Assembly: GCA_002361175.1 (NCBI GenBank)
Contig: DESG01000142.1
Span: forward strand, 1-15,977
Source: Lachnoclostridium sp. UBA3320
GTDB lineage: Bacteria; Bacillota; Clostridia; Lachnospirales; Lachnospiraceae
Reading direction: 5' to 3'
Length of the DNA stretch: 15,977 bases
Shown: one piece after another, positions 13,528 to 15,977 of the stretch
Numbering within the stretch: position 1 is the stretch's first letter
Layout: each line of letters opens with the position of its first letter
The notes under the pieces: generated by a model
What the model was told of the DNA's origin: nothing
Seen by the model: only the letters and a program-made list of their open reading frames with translations
The model's database searches: none
Translations under genes and position numbers: made by a program

Positions 13528-14262
13528 ATGTTAGAATTACAAAATGTAAGTTACCAAGTAAATGATAAAAGTGATAAAAGCAATGACAAAGAGATATTAA
13601 AAAACATTAATCTAAATATTAACGAGCATCTTGTAGTGATTACAGGACCTAATGGCGGCGGCAAGTCAACACTTGCCAAAATAATAGCAGGAATAATAAA
13701 GCCAATATCAGGCAAAATTATATTAGATGGCGAAGATATCACAAATATGTCCATTACTGAGAGAGCAAATAAAGGCATAAGTTTTGCTTTTCAGCAGCCT
13801 GTACGTTTTAAAGGTCTTACTGTTATTGATATGATACGTCTGTCAGCAGGAAAAGATATGACAATATCAGAAGCATGTGACTACCTGTCAGAAGTAGGTC
13901 TGTGTGCCAAAAATTATATCAATAGGGAAATCAATGCAAGTCTTTCAGGCGGTGAGATGAAACGTATTGAAATTGCAATGGTTCTGGCAAGGGGAACAAA
14001 ATTTTCTATATTTGATGAACCAGAAGCAGGCATAGATTTATGGAGCTTTCAAAACCTTATTCAAGTATTTGAAAAGATGTATAAGACAATAAAAGGCTCT
14101 ATACTTATTATTTCACACCAAGAAAGAATTTTAAATATAGCAGATAGGATAATTGTTTTAGCTGATGGACAAGTAACTAGTGAGGGCAGCAGAGAAGAAG
14201 TTATGCCAAATCTTATAAAGAGTGACATAGCGTGTCCTACATTGCTTGATAAAATAATATAA
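13528..14262 (+). CDS. sufC: SufC, Fe-S cluster assembly ATPase
   Basis: A 244-aa soluble ABC ATPase of the SufC type. Walker A is GPNGGGKST (40-48, Lys46), the Q-loop falls at FAFQQP (86-91), the signature is LSGGE (139-143), Walker B is IFDEPEAGID with Glu164, and the switch residue is His197. The DEPEAGID ending and the absence of any membrane or second ATPase domain separate it from transporter ATPases. SufC binds SufB/SufD scaffold proteins and drives the change in shape needed for cluster assembly. An unusual Lys/Asp/Ser-rich insert (about 12-22) lies after the first strand. GGAG (13516-13519) is eight bases before ATG. sufB follows 19 bases later. No sufD, sufS or sufU is in the window, so this is the two-component arrangement. 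Confidence 0.93.
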   Translation: MLELQNVSYQVNDKSDKSNDKEILKNINLNINEHLVVITGPNGGGKSTLAKIIAGIIKPISGKIILDGEDITNMSITERANKGISFAFQQPVRFKGLTVIDMIRLSAGKDMTISEACDYLSEVGLCAKNYINREINASLSGGEMKRIEIAMVLARGTKFSIFDEPEAGIDLWSFQNLIQVFEKMYKTIKGSILIISHQERILNIADRIIVLADGQVTSEGSREEVMPNLIKSDIACPTLLDKII

Positions 14263-14265
14263 TAT

Positions 14266-14273
14266 AAAGGGGG
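14266..14273 (+). promoter_or_regulatory. Ribosome binding site supporting the TTG start of sufB
   Basis: AAAGGGGG is eight bases before TTG 14282. No ATG in the same frame lies near the conserved N-terminus, so the TTG start is the best choice; it may lower SufB output relative to SufC. Confidence 0.7.
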
Positions 14274-14281
14274 TAAATCCA

Positions 14282-15199
14282 TTGGATACTATAGAAAAAA
14301 ACTTGATAGCACAAGTAGCAGATATTCACAAAGTACCAGAAGGAGCGTATAATATACGCTCTAATGGGGAGCTTGCAGGCAGAAATACCACTGCTAATAT
14401 AGATATAGTCACAAAAGAGGACAAACCTGGCATTGATATAATTGTAAAACCTGGTACTAAAAATGAAAGTGTCCATATACCTGTAGTTTTAAGTATGTCA
14501 GGGCTTAAAGATATGGTGTATAATGATTTTTATATAGGTGAAGGCTCTGATGTTACAATTGTTGCTGGTTGTGGAATACACAACTGTGGCATTGATACAT
14601 CAGAACATGATGGAGTTCACACATTTTATATTAAAAAGGACGCAAAGGTTAAGTATATAGAAAAGCACTATGGTGAAGGTGATGGCACAGGTAAACGTAT
14701 ACTAAACCCTACTACCATAATAAATATAGAAGAGGGCGGCTATATGGAGATGGATTCTGTGCAGATTAAAGGTGTGGATTCTACTAAACGTGACACAAAA
14801 GCATACCTTTCAGATGGAGCAACTCTTGTTATACATGAGAAAATAATGACACATGGCTTGCAGACTGCGGAAACTAATTTTGAAGTAGACCTTGATGGAA
14901 AGAGCAGTAGTGCCAATGTTGTATCACGTTCTGTCGCAAAAGAAAACTCCAAACAAGTATTTAATTCTAAGATAAATGGCAATAATGAATGTAATGGGCA
15001 TACAGAGTGTGATGCTATTATAATGGATAATGCAAGTGTCAGTGCTATACCACAACTTACTGCCAATAACATTGACGCTGCACTTATACATGAAGCTGCA
15101 ATAGGTAAGATTGCAGGTGAACAGCTTATTAAGCTTATGACGCTAGGGCTTACAGAAGCAGAAGCAGAAGAGCAGATAGTTAATGGATTTTTAAAGTAA
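14282..15199 (+). CDS. sufB: SufB/SufD-family Fe-S scaffold protein, minimal SmsB-like
   Basis: A 305-aa SufB/SufD core protein, shorter than SufB of E. coli (about 495 aa) because the N-terminal region is missing. The start is TTG 14282, supported by AAAGGGGG (14266-14273) eight bases upstream. The right-handed beta-helix core covers about 60-265. The C-terminal helices keep the family motif HEAAIGKIAGEQLIKLM (from His270-Glu271) and GLTEAEAEEQIVNGF. Candidate cluster ligands are Cys97 and Cys102 in GCGIHNCG, plus Cys237 and Cys243 in NECNGHTECD; the last lies where SufB has its essential Cys. With SufC it should form a C2B2 scaffold complex in the cytosol. Without a sulfurtransferase next to it, its sulfur source may be a distant cysteine desulfurase or free sulfide (inference). 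Confidence 0.9.
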   Translation: MDTIEKNLIAQVADIHKVPEGAYNIRSNGELAGRNTTANIDIVTKEDKPGIDIIVKPGTKNESVHIPVVLSMSGLKDMVYNDFYIGEGSDVTIVAGCGIHNCGIDTSEHDGVHTFYIKKDAKVKYIEKHYGEGDGTGKRILNPTTIINIEEGGYMEMDSVQIKGVDSTKRDTKAYLSDGATLVIHEKIMTHGLQTAETNFEVDLDGKSSSANVVSRSVAKENSKQVFNSKINGNNECNGHTECDAIIMDNASVSAIPQLTANNIDAALIHEAAIGKIAGEQLIKLMTLGLTEAEAEEQIVNGFLK

Positions 15200-15217
15200 A
15201 TATATGGAGATTGTATT

Positions 15218-15977
15218 ATGGACAAAGTTGCAATAGTAACAGACAGTAATAGTGGAATTACACTGAGTGAGGCTAAAAAGCTTGGTATAAAAATAGTCCC
15301 TATGCCGTTTCTTATTAATGGACAGACTTATTATGAAGAAATAAGCTTGTCACAAGAAGAATTTTTTAAGCGACTTGAAGATGATATAGATATATCAACT
15401 TCACAGCCTGAGCCTGGCTCGGTTACTGATATATGGGATGAGGAGTTAAAACATGCGAACGAAGTTGTGTATATACCTATGTCAAGTGGACTGTCAAGTT
15501 CATGCCACACTGCTGCCATGCTTTCAGAAGAATATGATGGCAGAGTGTGTGTAGTAGACAATCAACGCATTTCTGTTACACAGAGACAGTCTGTTCTAGA
15601 TGCTATTGCACTGGCTGACAGAGGCATGAGTGCGGCGCAAATAAAAGAATACCTTGAAAAAGTAAAGTTTGAATCAAGTATATATATAATGTTAGACACG
15701 CTTAAATACCTGCGCAAAGGTGGAAGAATTACTCCTGCTGCCGCTGCACTTGGCTCTGCTCTGCGGTTAAAACCTATACTTCAGATACAAGGTGAAAAGC
15801 TTGATGCATATACTATTGCAAGGACAAAAAAACAAGGCATAAGCAAGATGCTTTCAGCAATGGAAGACGATATAGCTAAACGCTTTGGTGGTGTTTGTAA
15901 TGTCCATTTGGAAGTTGCGCATACAAAGAATAAAGAGGCAGCACTTGACTTTGCAGAAACAATTAAACAAAAGTTTG
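15218..15977 (+). CDS. DegV family fatty-acid-binding protein, 3' end outside the window
   Basis: The reading frame runs from ATG 15218 to the window edge with 253 codons and no stop; full DegV proteins have about 280-290 residues, so some 30 are missing. It opens with MDKVAIVTDSNSGI, the DegV N-terminal signature, followed by VPMPFLING (about 28-36), STSQPEPGS (about 62-70) and YIPMSSGLSSS (about 88-98), and later LRKGGRI, all of which are DegV hallmarks. Relatives (FakB) hold one fatty acid between two domains and hand it to a kinase, FakA, for phospholipid synthesis; whether this copy has that partner is unknown. GGAGA (15206-15210) lies seven bases before ATG. The gap after sufB is 18 bases, so it is probably the third gene of the suf transcript, an odd functional mix. 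Confidence 0.92.
   Translation, partial: MDKVAIVTDSNSGITLSEAKKLGIKIVPMPFLINGQTYYEEISLSQEEFFKRLEDDIDISTSQPEPGSVTDIWDEELKHANEVVYIPMSSGLSSSCHTAAMLSEEYDGRVCVVDNQRISVTQRQSVLDAIALADRGMSAAQIKEYLEKVKFESSIYIMLDTLKYLRKGGRITPAAAALGSALRLKPILQIQGEKLDAYTIARTKKQGISKMLSAMEDDIAKRFGGVCNVHLEVAHTKNKEAALDFAETIKQKF

Noticed and set aside
14740..15225. 161-codon open frame on the minus strand opposite sufB
   Set aside because: It overlaps a well-supported conserved gene, has Ser/Ile-rich low-complexity composition and no plausible ribosome binding site; it is a shadow frame.

Overview
The window is AT-rich chromosomal DNA from a low-GC Gram-positive anaerobe. I read it as Clostridia, most likely Lachnospiraceae. 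The evidence is the strong GGAGG-type ribosome binding sites, an apparent DUF5721-like protein, a BmrC/BmrD-type heterodimeric exporter, a two-gene SufC-SufB system, a DegV protein and tRNAs without an encoded CCA. Species cannot be fixed from the sequence. No insertion sequence, phage gene or CRISPR array is visible, so this is mainly core-genome content.

Layout. 1-345: two tandem tRNA-Gln(CUG) genes with a promoter and a terminator. 437-1444: a secreted protein with a Big_2 domain. 1601-3046: YqeY-like protein and a GT2 membrane glycosyltransferase, probably one transcript. 3054-3097: a hairpin shared by converging genes. 3105-4736 (minus): an ABC-F ATPase, with a 19-bp palindrome over its promoter. 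4965-6962: a full-length GH13/CBM48 debranching-enzyme homologue in which every catalytic residue I can align is replaced. 6974-7000: a second shared hairpin. 7036-7236 (minus): a 66-aa cysteine-rich protein with a leader that can form a pseudoknot. 7336-7422: an 87-nt nested dyad in the divergent intergenic region. 7455-11709: DUF5721-like gene and both halves of a heterodimeric ABC exporter. 11720-13435: strong promoter, structured leader, solitary AbiEi-like regulator, purine nucleoside phosphorylase and terminator. 13466-15977: palindrome-covered promoter, sufC, sufB (TTG start) and a DegV gene that runs off the end.

How genes work together. The two exporter subunits (8006-11709) show complementary asymmetry: one carries a degenerate Walker B and switch region, the other the canonical ones plus a degenerate signature. 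SufC and SufB together form the minimal Fe-S scaffold-ATPase pair. AbiEi-like and PNP genes share a transcript without an obvious functional link.

Most worth following up: the GH13 pseudoenzyme, the pseudoknot leader of the Cys-rich gene, the 87-nt intergenic dyad, the toxin-less AbiEi-like gene with its structured leader, and the palindromic operator candidate at sufCB. All were read by eye; no search or folding was run.
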